Source: Tillandsia leiboldiana (lineage: Eukaryota; Streptophyta; Magnoliopsida; Poales; Bromeliaceae). From it: a stretch of DNA of 64,000 bases. The notes below the pieces were generated by a model. The model did no database searches. It was not told where the DNA came from and worked only from the letters and a program-made list of their open reading frames with translations. This document shows positions 20,169 through 32,767 of this stretch, one piece after another (position 1 is the first letter of the stretch; the number at the start of each line of letters is the position of its first letter). The position numbers and the translations under genes were made by a program. The DNA lies in the NCBI GenBank assembly GCA_029204045.2, contig CM055068.1, positions 38,787,821-38,851,820 on the forward strand, given 5' to 3'.

Positions 20169-21463
20169 AGTCCTGATGATTTTATCTATATGACACATGA
20201 TCTTGCCTGATAGACCTTGATCTCCTTAGACATATCATGTATACCTGCTCGTCAGCTTTGATATCTTAGTACATAGATTTTCATGATATGATCATGCTTG
20301 TGATTCCTGTCACTTGTTATACTTGCTTCCATATTTCAGATATGCATGATAGACCTATGATTGATTTACAGACATATGCATCCCTATCGGGATTTTGATC
20401 AGATATACATATTTCTTATATTCCAGACTGCATGATATATGATTGATATATAGACATCTGCATCCCTGTGGGGATTTCCGGCATGTTGCCGATTACCCGG
20501 TCTGCGGACCGTGAGATTTAGCATTAGCATTATGATCGTTGTGCACCTGCTGTTCGTTCGCGTACGCTGTGGGATTGATCCCCCACATTGCGTTCTTTAC
20601 CGGTAAAGGGTCTGGTTGACCCGTGAGCTAGCCCCTCTTGCTGTATCACTAGGTACGGGGAGCCCCTTGGCTGTACCGATATGAGGAAACTCTCGGCTGT
20701 ACCTTTAGGTACGAGGATCCTCTCGGCTATATCAATGGTACGGGGTTGCTGTTCAGCTCGGCTAGGTGGAATCCAGTATGATTGTGGTTGGCTCGGCATA
20801 GATATATTCGCCTGAGGTCCCCGTGACCAATAGTGGCATCGGTTGGGTACTTACTGTTTCTTTGTTGATACATAGCTTATATTTCCATATTCTGGCATGT
20901 TTTACTATTTATTTCTGTACCCATATCTGCTCAGTTATAATTGATTATCACCATGATTGATTCTGATATTTCTGTACCCATATCTTCTCAGTTATATCGT
21001 GACTTATTGATTATTCAGCTTTACCTATTGATTTATTACTATCCGCAGATTTCGGTATCCAGTAGGTACGATTAGCTATTTCTCGGCTCGTCGTGCCCAC
21101 TAGGATACATGTACAGTGTATCTCACACCCCCTGGGTGACCATTTTTTAGGTCGCTTGGGTGATGGGATGTCGGGACACGTTGGTGAGACGATTACGATA
21201 GTATCGACCCATATGTAGTCAGTATATTTCATTTTCCGCATTTCAGTTTAATTATTATAAATTGACTAGTTTTGCATGCGTAGTTTAGACTACTCTGGTA
21301 TTGACTGATTATGGTTAGCCGTGCATGTATAGGAAAGGCTATGTCCAGTTGGGCAGGGAATTTACTATACATGTGGCGGTCTGTAACGCCCGGTTTGTGA
21401 ACTCTGATTTATAAAAAAAAAAAAAAAAAATTTAGCCTGCTTTTCAAAACTCGGGGCGTGACA
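20169..21463 (+). repeat. 3' end of LTR C'' (family of solo LTR C')
   Basis: Shares long blocks in the same order with 33420-34337: the GATTACCCGGTCTG block, TTCTTTACCGGTAAAG, TCTCGGCTCGTCGTGCCCACT, CACCCCCTGGGTGACC, the CATGTATAG/CTATACATG hairpin (21318-21377), an A-rich run and the terminal CTCGGGGCGTGACA. Its 5' part is missing; LTR A abuts it at 20168. Whether it was cut by the insertion of A or by a rearrangement cannot be told, as A's other end lies in the gap. Confidence 0.8.
21318..21377 (+). repeat. Terminal hairpin of LTR C''
   Basis: GCC-gtg-CATGTATAG pairs with CTATACATG-t-GGC. It is the counterpart of the hairpin in C' (34168-34229), with an A-T pair there replaced by G-C here. 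Confidence 0.7.
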
Positions 21464-21660
21464 ATTCTTGTTTGATTGGACAAAGGCATTAGCTCTACGA
21501 GGCTTGGATATAAAGCTTGTTTTCAATTGTTTTCCTAAAAAGAACTAAAAATCATTAAATATGGATTTCTTTCCGATCAAATGGTTTTCAATAAGAAATA
21601 TCACCTTTTTCTGATAAATTTAACCACCCGAGATGGTTCGAGTGGTCTGGGTTCGAAGGT
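21464..21660 (+). repeat. Duplicated 197-bp LTR module (copy at 26749-26945)
   Basis: The two copies differ at only a few bases over about 195 bp. They start at TTCTTGTTTGATTGGACAAA and both end near GGGTTC-aaggt, after which the flanks differ. A shorter relative of the module occurs twice in LTR C' (near 32800 and 33115). Confidence 0.85.
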
Positions 21661-22582
21661 ACGCCGTCGATTTCCATATTGATCGCTTCATCTCGTTTGA
21701 GGTTTTTGACACGGATCCCGAGGAGTTTCTGAACCCCTTTTTTCTGTTGGAGTTTTTGGACAGCAAGGCCTTCGCGGATTTTTATCTCCTCATCCGGACA
21801 TCGGAATTCGACGATTCAAGGCTCTATCGACATCTACTCTTCGCGAGGATCGCCTTCATATTTTTATTGGAATTTTTGGAGATTGTTTTACAGGTGAAAA
21901 TTTCACTTTAAGGGGACTGTTCACAGCAGATTTGTGGAACTTGGAATTTTATGGAATTAATGTAACTTTGCGTGGTATTTTTGTACCCAGGATGCGTTAA
22001 ACACTGCTAGTGTACTGGTTGCTTGGTGGTTGTGCTGGTAAATCTGTTTCTAGGCTTTCTTTGCTGTACGACCCTGGACAGTTGCGCACCTTCAGGTGGG
22101 TGGCCCTGTCTCCAAGAATGATGGAATGTGCATTAAATCTGCTATAGTAGGACCATGCATGATAGTAATATTCCTGTGTAGCATGCTAGAATGTGATAGC
22201 TGTTGATTCTAGAGTTATATGATGATCATGCGATCTCTTGTTCCTACTCTGTAAAATTATTATTATTATCTTGGAATTTGACCTAGCACCCCGTCATATG
22301 CAGCATGTTCAGCCAGACTGTAGAAAACTCCAACTTGGGCTAGGTTTATTCTGCTTTAGACATCCACACTTCTTATTCTTTCCTGGACATAGTGTTTTAC
22401 TCGCCCGGGTAATGGGCCGAGTAGTCGGGATTCCTTTAGTGTGGGATGCATTTTACACTCATGCTTGGGAGCAGAGTGGAGTCTGGTAGAAGTAGTTGAT
22501 TGATCATCTGTGGCAGGAGCCGTTTGGGTAAACGGCGGTCCCGAGATGTTTTGGTTTCTTGTTTTATTGTCGCCACTGTGTC

Positions 22583-25500
22583 TGTCACGCCCCGAGTCCG
22601 CCAATTTGTACGGTTCGGGCACGCCAACAGACCCGCCAATCGAGTAAGACCTGTTTCTACCCGAAAGGAACGGTAACATCCATAATAACACAACCAGTGT
22701 ATGCGGAAGCTGTATATCAGAGCACTAAAAATCACTATAAATTTAAAACTTTCATTCAATAACGAATAGTTAATGCGGAAATGAAAGCATACAGGAGTGA
22801 ACCATAAATTAAACTTACTACACTTTACATTTCTGAACTTGCAAATAAAATTATTACATTTCCTTTACATAAATTCCTCACTATACAAGGTTCACTCAAG
22901 AAATACATAAATGGGATACCTCTGCTAGACCCTCTAGGTCACCATGCTGCTGGGCCCTTGCCCCTATCATATGCCTCGCTGTCTGCATCTGATCCGTCTC
23001 GACCGCTGCATCCATTCCCGAACCTGTGGGGGGAGTCACCCAAGGGGTGTGAGAACTTCATCTGAGTTCCCAGTGGGTTCAACCACCGAGAAAAAGTGTC
23101 CTACACCACTTGGTCCAATGGAAGCAATAATAATAGTGCTAGGAAACTAAATCCTCAATATCAAAATGCAGCTATGCAATATAACATATCACTACACTAT
23201 CTGTGTATAACCATCTACCCAGCACTACTCTGTCTAGCCACACTTGGCTGCTAAGCACCAACTCGGCCACTATGCCGCTGAATACAGGGTCCAACTAACC
23301 CGGCCACCTTGGCCACTCTATTTTTCTTTATTCTTTAGATTCTGGTGCTTTAGTTCAAGTTAACCCTCAGAAATTCTTATCCAACGGGCCCGAGCCCGGT
23401 AGTCTTGCTACCATAAGATAAGATTTCTAAGGTTGCCGATAACACCCGCAAGTGTTACCCCGCCCAACGGGGAACTTGTCATACGGGTCACTGCCCGGGA
23501 GAGGGACACTGCCCATGGCTCCGACAAGATCTACGTTTCACCCCCGAAGGTACGCCCATTTTATCTTTTTATATTTTCTTTCTTTTCTTTCTACTTTAGT
23601 TCTTAGCCTCTTTGCCTTTGAACACTTGCTTTCCTTTCTTATTCAGGCTTATAGCTCCCTTATTGCCACTGGCAAATCACTTTCTCTTTTCTTTGAGCAT
23701 TTAGCTCCTTGCTTTCACTTTTAGCCATTCGAAAGTACCTCGTCCGACGGGTCACTGCCCAGGGAGTCCTGCTCCACTTGACGAGTCTCAAATTCGAAGG
23801 CGCCAATTACATTTTCCTTATGCTTTTAGCCACTTTTAGCTTGCTTTTAATTTTTGCCTTTTAGCAACAATTTTTTTTCCTCTTATCCTAGGTCTTGCCA
23901 TAAGGATAACTAGAGAGTCTCCTGGACTCTTAAACATTTCTCTTTTATTTCTTTAACTCAAATTGAAGTTAAAGTTATTATCCATTTGCCCAGACACCCT
24001 ATGACCTTCTAGGGTTATATTTGATCAACTCTTTAAACTGGGGATCTCATCCCACATTTCTGATTCCTCACTGAATCCTAGAGTTAACTAAACTCTGTTT
24101 TCCTGCTTCACCATTAACTTAGAGTTACACTGACTCTAATTTCATGTTCCACTGTTATCTTAGAATTACATTGACTCTACTTTTCTGTTTTTCCTTTCAT
24201 ATCTCTACACTTGATCCACCTTTTCCATCCTCCTGATTCCTTACTGAATCCTAGAGTCAACTTGACTCTATTTCCTGTCTGTGAGTTTAAACTCTTCTAG
24301 CTCAACTTAGGTTCCCTTTACCTAAGTCCCATGTCATACTTGTCCTAGAGTTCCATGACTCTATGCTGACCTCTAGTTCACCTTAGGTTTCCTTACCTAA
24401 GTTCCATGTCATACTCATCCTAGAGTTCCTTGACTCTATGTTGAACACTAGTTCTCCTTAGGTTCTCTTTACCTAAGTTCCATGTCATATACACCCTAGA
24501 GTTTTCTGACTCTATGTTGATCACTCTATCCAGTGTCCTTAGGTTATCACCTAAGACCATGCCACTCATCCTTCCTAGGATAACTCCTAAGTTGATGTCA
24601 CTCGTCAAACCCCTAAACTAGGTTTTCTCCTAGTCTTACTACCAACAAGTTCTGTTCCCGTATATCACATGATTCCTAGGGTTGTACCCTAACATGATCA
24701 CAGTCATCAAGTAATTACTCATTTCTACGCATGCAATTATTTTCATATCCATCATAAAAATAATATTTATCCTCTAAGTCCTTTTTGCACATGAAAATGA
24801 ATTATCTCCTTTTGGCAACCGACAGTTGCATTTATCATCTGTGTCCATCTACACATACAAATTTATCCCCTATTGTGGATAAATCATAAATATCACTTTT
24901 CCTCTAAATTTCTCTACACATGCACATATATCATCTGTTATTGGCAACCAACAGTTGCTCTTTTCATCTGTGTTCCTCTAAACATGCAATCTTATTCATA
25001 ATTACCTAACGCCTCTAACAGGCTACTATCATGCTTCGAATCGAAAAGCAAAGGAGCAAGGGGAGAGGTCACCCAATTTCGGCAGAATTCCCCATCTTGT
25101 AGTGTACCCAATTGCTTGTAGACACTTGCAATTGGTCTCCGCGCGATTCCACTTGTCTCCTCGAGCTTGCACGCAAAATGATGCACTTCTCTCGAGTCTG
25201 CACGCAAAACGGTGCACGTCCACCAAACCTGCACGCAAAATGATGCACGTCACTAAAAACCCGCACGCAAAACGGTGCGCGTCATTTTAGTCTGCACGCA
25301 AAACGGAGCACATACCTCGGTTTGGCACGCAAAACGGTGCACTTTTTTTCCCAACGTTGCACGCAAAATGGTGCACGTTTTCCGAGTTTGCGTCCAAAAC
25401 TGCGTATATTTTTCGAATCCGCACACAAAACGGTGCATTTCTTCCACAACTGGCACGCAAAACGAGGCGCGCCAAAACTGCCCCCGGCAGTCCGCGCAGC

Positions 25501-26629
25501 AAAACGGCGCAGTATAACTTGGTTTCTAACACGCAATATGGTAATGGGGTAAAATCTAAACCCAAAGAAGGCATAAAAATTATGCTAAAAATATCGTGAA
25601 AATAACGTTACCTCGTACAGTCGCGCTGTCCATCGGCTTTTTGGAACGCCTCGTGCGCTCCACGAGGTTCACGGCGCGCTCGCTTGCCCCACAAAATCTC
25701 CTCTTTTTTTTTCTTTTCTTCTCTCTCTATCTCTCTCTCTCTCTCTCTCTCCCTCACTCGAAGCTCGGCTGGACAAAAATGGAAGGAGAAGAGGAAGGGT
25801 CTGCGGGGAGGAAGAAGAAGAAGAAAAGAAAAAGAAAAAAGAGAAGAGAAGGGAGAGTGGGGGGTGGCCCGTGGACCGGGTCCACGGGTCCCCCCAATGG
25901 GAACCCGCCAAATGGCGGTTCACCACGAAGGGGGGCGCGCACCGGGTCCAAGCGGCGCCCCCGCGCCACGTGGCGCGCGTCCTGCGCGCCACGCGGGCGC
26001 GCACTAGCACCATGAGCGCCTTGCGTAGCACGCCACCCTCACCTCGATCCGCGCGTCGCCATCGCCTCGAGATCCATTTTTGTTTCGTTTTCTGTCCATT
26101 TTTCGTCCGTTTCCGTCCAAATTTGACAGGCGGCTTCGTTTCAGCTTAATTTACCACAGAAAAATTTAAATTTTCACTTTTGGCCATTTCTAGGCCACCA
26201 AAAGCCCCGCTGTATCCAGAATCGCTGGCGGACCCCGTTCTCGCAATCCGGATATCCTATCAACCCGAAATTTTTACTGTGGCCTTAAAACATAATTACG
26301 AAGCTCCCCAAATTTTCTCAGAATTTTCCGACACTGTTGGCGGAGCCCGTTCTCACTATCAGGCATCCGATCAACGCGAAACTTTTTCTGTGGTCTTTAA
26401 ACATATTTACGGGGCTCCCGTAATTTTCTCGGAATTTTCCGACACTGTGAATTTTCCACTAAAAATCTGGGCCCCCTTTCTCCAATAAATTTTTAGATCT
26501 CTCCATTTTAACCCGAATTGGGCCCAACTCGCGTCCAAATGTTCCTTACTTCCCCAACTTTCATAACACTAGTATTTCATACCACCTTTATTTACATTTA
26601 TTTATGTGCCGAAAATTCGGTACATTACA
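22583..26629 (-). mobile_element. Solo LTR G (4.0 kb) with perfect target duplication
   Basis: On the minus strand it begins TGTAATGTACCG and ends CGGGGCGTGACA. The flanks are gtgtc on both sides (22578-22582 and 26630-26634). There is no primer site, polypurine tract or coding region, so this is a lone LTR left by recombination between the two LTRs of a full element. It holds a CT/GA-rich stretch (25710-25850) and the 31-bp hairpin repeat (25169-25513). The many short ORFs in it are not credited. Confidence 0.92.
25169..25513 (-). repeat. About eleven 31-bp repeats with GCAC/GTGC arms in LTR G
   Basis: The core GCACGCAAAACGGTGCAC (or ..AATGATGCAC) starts at 25169, 25200, 25231, 25263, 25294, 25325 and 25359, then in weaker form about every 31 bp to 25513. 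Each core has complementary ends GCAC/GTGC around GCAAAACG. The spacers of about 13 bp differ. Confidence 0.85.
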
Positions 26630-27238
26630 GTGTCAGTGGCAGCTATATACCAGTGATAGCAGGACCTTGAACCCAGAACTGTTTTTGGACACACATATGA
26701 TTTTAGTCAACCAATGTTTTCTTCCGAGCATCGTGGAGTCGCCGAGTCTGTTCTTGTTTGATTGGACAAAGGCATTAGCTCTACGAGACTTGGATATAAA
26801 GCTTGTTTTCAATTGTTTTCCTAAAAAGAACTAAAAATCATTAAATATGGATTTCTTTCAGATCAAATGGTTTTCAATAAGAAATATCACCTTTTTCCGA
26901 TAAATTTAACCACCCGAGATGGTTCGAGTGGTCTGGGTTCCAAGGTCTGCCTTTTTCCTCTGGGACGAGAACAACGAGAGGCTATGCCTAGAGCCTGTTC
27001 TTGTTTGATTAGGATTGTAGGTTCTAGTCTTTCGGGGTTTCCGGACCCTTTATTGTGTCTGTTGTGGAGTTATCCTGTCAGTGATGCCTGTTTTAGGGAG
27101 CCGTTGGGTTGACAGCGGTCCCGACTGTCGAGTGTTCCTTGTTGCTCGGGTTAGAGAGCAGGGATGGGGGATAGTATAGCTATATTGTTGAGTCGGGTGG
27201 GATTGCACCAGATTATCGACTCGGGTTATTATTTCGGT

Positions 27239-27259
27239 AACCGCGAACTGTGGGCGGTT
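27239..27259 (+). repeat. ACCGC/GCGGT hairpin in LTR B
   Basis: AACCGC-gaactgtgg-GCGGTT, the forward counterpart of 6706-6726 in LTR A. Confidence 0.65.
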
Positions 27260-27439
27260 GACCGATTAGTGTTATACATCAGTTGGGGCTGGGTGTTGCA
27301 TTGTGGATTGAGTGAGTCTCCACTTTGAGCATAATGTCGACTTTTGCCTCATTGGCTGAGATACTTGACAGAGCTATTGGACATGGGTTACTTTTGACTC
27401 GAGCGGGTCGCTCCCCTCGAGTGCCACTCTGGAGTAGGC

Positions 27440-27740
27440 GAGACCGGGTTGTTGTAACCGGCGTTGAGATTGAGCTTTAGACCGGGTTGCTGTAACCGGC
27501 GTCGAGATTGAGCTTTAGACCGGGTTGTTGTAACCGGCGTGAGATTGAGTTCTTCTATCGTGACTTGTCGACGCCGTCCCTCTGGCTGGCCCAGATGTGG
27601 CAGTCATGGACACCCTACGGTAGACCGTCCTGTTGAGGATGTGCAGCAGTAGGTGGGCGCAGATTTGACTGGACCCTATGTGGCAGTCATTATAGTTTGG
27701 GTTACTATAATGACAGTCATTATAGTTTGGGTTACTATAC
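27440..27740 (+). repeat. Short tandem repeats in LTR B
   Basis: About three copies of a 40-42 bp unit containing GAGACCGGGTTGTTGTAACCGG-like sequence lie at about 27440-27550. Two copies of a 30-bp unit beginning CAGTCATTATAGTTTGGG lie at about 27685-27740. Confidence 0.75.
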
Positions 27741-28274
27741 CTGAGAGTTAATAGATGCATTATGTTTTCCTTCTGTTTCACTTGTTGAGCATCTAGATAG
27801 GGGCATAGTAGCTGTAGAGTTATTCATTTTCCAGCTCTTCTTTCAGTATTTCATTTAATACCTTATGCCTCTAGTAGACTTAGTGGGCAGACCGTTGGGC
27901 TTGTTGACGGCACCCACTGAGGACTACTGTGGGATGTAGTTCTCACACCCGTCGTGGTGTCTTTTTCCCACAGGGACTTCTACTCCTGTTCCTGCTGCTC
28001 CAATTGCTGCTTCTTCAGACCGAGGTAAGGGAGTCGCGAGCTAGATCCCTACCAGTCGTCGTCCAGAGAGTAGATGTACCCTTTTTATATTATGAGAGTT
28101 ACTTATTGTTGAGTGACCTTGTAGTGAGGTATAGAGTTGTACTTTTCTTTCAGAGTTGAGTGACTTGTACTTTGGTGAGGACTTTGTATTAATTTATTTT
28201 ATTTCTAGCAGTTTATTTTCAGCTCTGATATCTGGATAGTATAGTATCTATCTTTTGCAGGTTAGACGCTTCGT

Positions 28275-28296
28275 CTATACGGGGTTCACCGTATGG
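28275..28296 (+). repeat. Terminal hairpin of LTR B
   Basis: ATACGG-ggttca-CCGTAT, extendable by two pairs. LTR A has ATGCGG-aacc-CCGCAT at the same place (5750-5767), one base pair exchanged in both arms. Confidence 0.65.
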
Positions 28297-28349
28297 GCGG
28301 CGGATCTGTTGGCGAGCCCGGGTGGCAGTTTCGACGCCGGGGTGTGACA

Positions 28350-28527
28350 CACTTGATGAAGACGTGCCCGAAAAAGAGAAAGAAGAATTCTTCGGCAACT
28401 TCATCTACGGAGCGAACTCAACGGAATCAAAAGCAACATCAATTTAATGGAGTTCCCTCAATCCACCAAAGGTCCAAGCCACAACATCAATCATTCAAGT
28501 GGATCATTGCAACGCAAAGACCTAAGG
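28350..28527 (+). other. Short unassigned segment between LTRs B and D
   Basis: 178 bp with an open frame through its whole length (59 codons starting HLMKTCPKKRKK, then rich in Ser, Gln, Asn and Lys). GHxxxTCP-like residues followed by basic residues resemble the end of a zinc knuckle in a Gag or Mutator-type transposase, but the required cysteines would lie upstream, across the LTR. It may be the edge of an older element into which B inserted. The identity is unknown. Confidence 0.3.
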
Positions 28528-29248
28528 TGTCACGCCCCGGGGGTTTCATTCAGCGGAATTAGTCAACGAAAAAGGTTTATTTTGCGTATAGAATTTTTTT
28601 TGAAATTCCTTCCTCCCCGGTGCGTGCCCAGACCCGCCGCATACACAGATTCACCCTGCAAACGGACACAGTCTCCTCTGTATATGCACGGTGTTGCGGC
28701 TAATACAACATGCAATCATAGTAGTTTATTCAATCACAACAGTTCCCAACACATACACATACATAACTGAACAATTCCCAAGGCCAATCAACTTGAAAGG
28801 ATAAAACCACAGTTTTAAAAGCGGTGCCCACTCGGCACCCAAATTTCTAAAACAGTTTTGAAAACCATAAATCCACAGAGTTTTTTAAAACAGTGCCCAC
28901 ACGACACTCAGGTTTTGAAATCCGTTTTCTAAATCCATAAATCCACAAGGTTTTGAAAACGGTGCCCACACGACACCCAAATTTTTGAAAACGATTTTCG
29001 CAATTCTTTTTCTTTTTCTTTCTTTTTTTATTTGAAAACGGCCGAACAGAGATGGGAAACAAAACTCAACATCCACATAACTAGAGAGTAAAGTACCGAC
29101 ATCCACACCGACCCAACAAGGGTATCGAGAACCACACAATAGTCTACAGGTAGTAAATGAAATGCGAAAGGAGAAAAAAAATACAGTCTGGGGTCCCAAT
29201 GGACCCAAAAGCTCCTGACTCGGCCTCACCGTCGCCTAGCTCTCACCC
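28528..29248 (-). repeat. LTR D, 3' part (reverse strand)
   Basis: On the minus strand it ends ACCCCCGGGGCGTGACA. Its sequence parallels the F LTR from 42518 to 43175 (same GCCGTGCATATACAGA hairpin region, same 'caccgtcgccctagctctcaccc'). It is interrupted by solo LTR E and continues at 36933. The preceding bases are taagg (28523-28527). Confidence 0.82.
28636..28692 (-). repeat. Terminal hairpin of LTR D
   Basis: On the minus strand: CCGTGCATATACAGA ... TCTGTGTATGCGGC. Same layout as in E and F, with one G-U pair. Confidence 0.65.
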
Positions 29249-32200
29249 TGTAATATCATAGATTTTTGTAACAATTTATACCTCCTGCTAATAAAGTTTT
29301 CATTTAAAGTAACTAATGTAATGGGTTTACTTAAGTCTATAATTTGGAGGTGCGGGTATTTTTCTGCGATAGAGCTCGGAAAACGGAGAACGGCAGTGCG
29401 ATCGGATCCGGATTCCGACTTACGGAACTCCCGGAAAGGGGTAGAAAGTGATCGCAATGGCCAGGGGGTGCATCGAAATCCGCATAAGTGATTTGGCATG
29501 CTTTCCGAGGAAAAAGGAGGGATTTATCTTTAAAGAATTATCCCGAAGGATCTTATCTGAGGAATTAATTAATTAAGGAATTAATTAATTGAGGAATTAA
29601 TTAATTAGAATTTTAAAATACCCGGTGTGGATTTTGTCATACAAAAAGATTAATTTGTGTCTTCTCCCGAAAGAAAGTGTAGTAACCGTGATTTTTAAAA
29701 TCCAAAAATTTGAGTTTAAATAATTCCCTGGATTATTAAAAAGGCAAAAATAGGGAATTAATGGGACAATAGTGGCCCTAAAATACCGACTTTTGATCGG
29801 GGCCTGATCTCGAAAATGTGAGATCACCATTGCGATCGTCTCGTCGAAACATGAAAAGTTGATATACATATGTCGACGATCCGACGGTCGGATTTTCCGC
29901 AAAACAGCAAAGAAGAATGGGCCCCACAACTTAAGTTGTGAATAATAACCCCTGATTTAAATCCCTTTTGATCATCGTCGGCCGTTTCGCCGTCTGGACA
30001 CCAAACATAGGGGTATGAGTAGTCAATCCTAGCTATTTTCGACGTTCTGAGCGCAATGGCACTGACGGAATTCGCGTTTAGCGATCCGGGTGCATCAAAG
30101 TGCGTACGTCGGTTTACGACATACAGAACAAGATGGCCCGAGATTTCATACGAGCACCAAATCAAACAAATGAATAGCCTACTTTGAAGGTCTCGACGAG
30201 CCGGACGTCGTGGCGAAGTCTGTTTCGCGATTCGTCTAGCAGATTTTCTCGAAAAGCGTGAAAAATGTCGAAAAAGCATGTGTTCTTGCAATAAACTTGA
30301 TATTTTATGTATTAAATATTGCAAGATTAATTCATTGAGGTTCTGAGAGCATTTATTACATTCAGAAGGGGTCTTGAAAGCTAGGGTTAGGAGTACAAGG
30401 GTTGTTTTGCAAAATTTGCAAAATCTTGCAATTAATGCAAGTTACCTCTTGGTCTTCTTGGGCTAGATACACGAGGGGTCTGGGGATGATTTCGAAGCAT
30501 CAACTCTCCTCTGATTTCCCCAGACTAATCCCTGAGTGCTGGAGGCCGAGGAGCACAAGCCCTTTGAGTGTTAGCCTGAGAGAGAGAGAGAGGAAGGAAG
30601 GTTGGACCAAACCTTTACCAAGTTGGAGTTGAAGTTCCCTGTGGTGTTCCACAGTACCAGAGGAGCATTTGGAGGCTTGCTGAGGTTGCGCGAAGTGGGA
30701 GGAGTGAAACCAACTTCTTCCTTCTTCATCAACTCCGGCCAAGGTAAGGTCCTCTCAAACCCCGGTTTGTTTTAGCCCGAGACCCCTAGCAGTAGGTTAG
30801 TTAGGATCTTGTGATGCTCTCTGCAAGGCCTGAGCTTCCCATGCACAATGGTTAGCCGACGGGAGAAAACTCTTGCCGGAAACCTAAGTAGCTCCGCCTC
30901 GGAAGAACTCCGCAACCAAAGAACCAAAGTGAAAAATAAAATGATGGGTTTCTACTGTAGGAGATGAGGATCATCTCCACCAAAATTGGTGGAGTTTGAT
31001 CAAGTGTGGAAGTGGCAGTTCTAAACCCTAGTTTTTCGGGTTTTGCATGATTGGCCGAGCCTTGCGCTCCGGCGCCGGCGAGCCACCCCACCGCCGGCCA
31101 CCTACTCAGAACTCTTCTTGGGTGTGAGAGGAGTGCATCCATGCACTTGCATGGCATCCATGCAGCACCAAAGTGGCGCGGCCATGGATAACCCGAAATG
31201 AGGTCAAATCTCGGCCGCCGGCGCTCCGGCCATCTCCGGCCGGGGAGGGTTGGTCGGGAAGTTTCCTATGGTCCTTTAGGACAATTCCATCCATGTTGGA
31301 GGGCTTTAAAATGCCTCTGTAGAAATTCACCATTAATGGAGTTGAAGCTTCAATCCGAGCTTGGCCCCGCCGCGCCGCCGCCGTGTCCTGTTGCCGGCCA
31401 CTGGCTCAGGAAGGTTCACTGAGTGATTTGGCACCTGTTGGTGCATTTGGTTGAAGCCCAGAAGCTCTGGTTGAGTCATCACGAATTTCAAGGTTTAAGC
31501 TCCATCTTCTTCACCTTGCCGCAGCCAACCTTGAGTGCAAATGATGGCCCAGACTTGCTGGGAATATTGCCTAAGCCCTATAGAGCATTTCCTTCCAAGT
31601 TAGAGTGAGTTTGGTTGAGTGTTTGCAGAGAACCAACCTGGGATTTGGTTTATGTGTTTGTTAATGAATTGTGCACACCTAGTGTTTGTGAAAATGCCAC
31701 AGAGAAGAAAACATTGGAATTAGCTTTCGAGTTGAATATGAAACTTGCTTCTAAATGTCCCCTGAGCTTGATGCTCACTTCAGATCAAGATGGATCTGTG
31801 CGGACTGATGTTTGGAGCATTGTGAGAATGGTTAGTGAGCTAGGTCATGGATCTCTTTGATCCAGCAGGTTCTGGGCTGCCTAATGGTGAGCCTAGGTGT
31901 TCTTGAGTTCCCAGAAGACTTATGTTCCAAATTATTTCATGGTTGCACTGTTAGATTAAAAGATATAGTTAAACAAGCTCTAAAAGGAGTGTTTTGGTCC
32001 TAGGTCTGTTCTAGGCTGTTTGCAAAGCTGCGACAGTGAGTTCTTGACTAATTTGGGGTCACTGGACGCGATGCTCGCGTTAGATTTAGGTTTTGATGAT
32101 CCGGAGAAACAAAAATTCAATAAGGCTATGTTAGTAAGGTATTTTATGGCCCGAAGTTTTCCTCGGGTTCCGTGCTGCAGCAAATTGGTGAGCACGGTGT

Positions 32201-32767
32201 TCAGCAAGTTAAATGTCACCCGCTGGAAGTGACGGTTCGTTAAAATGAGTTTCCAGTTGAGAGAACGAGCGAAAACAGTGCTCAAATGACACTATTATTT
32301 AAATAATTAGAGGTTTTAAGTTGATCTGGAGAAGATCTGGGTTTATGTTAGGGTTAGTGGGACAAAGTTGATCCCTGATCATTATTTTGATTCAGGTTTA
32401 CTCGGTGACTCTGGTTCTGAGCATACAGTGGATACAGTTCGCCTGCAAAATGACAGGTGGGTTTATCTTCGGTCCGGGCTTTATCATTTCGGCCCTCTGT
32501 GTACGGTATTGGTTGGACCCCTGTTTTTGGTAGCTTAATCATTATCCTGAGCCTATCTTCCTTTTGAATTTAGTTGCAAACTGCTTTATGCCTGATTATG
32601 ATCTTCACTATTGATCTTTACCTTATATAATTGATGTTTAGTTGCTTCCAGTGGTTATAGTAATATTCTGGACATCGCCATGCCTGTTTGATTATCAATA
32701 GATGTTTGAGCCTGCTTTCTTGTCTTTCACCTGTTATGCTGCTAAATACATGATTTTATTAAATGAA

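Larger units (their letters stand above)
21464..28349 (+). repeat. Gypsy LTR B (forward), interrupted by solo LTR G
   Basis: A forward LTR ending CCGGGGTGTGACA at 28349, of the same family as LTR A (shared terminal block with the cgcttcgtctatac region and GCGGCGGATCTGT). It is split at 22582/26630 by solo LTR G. The first 197 bp (21464-21660) are nearly identical to 26749-26945 within the same LTR, so the left edge is a rearranged or duplicated segment and not a clean LTR start. No internal region or primer site follows 28349. No gene is seen. Confidence 0.72.

Noticed and set aside
25169..25513. CRISPR-like array
   Set aside because: Repeats of about 18 bp with spacers of about 13 bp inside a plant LTR with a target duplication; units are imperfect and no cas genes are present.
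31615..31860. Host gene fragment (81 codons) in C'
   Set aside because: Lies within a solo LTR with clean ends; no domain or exon structure could be supported.
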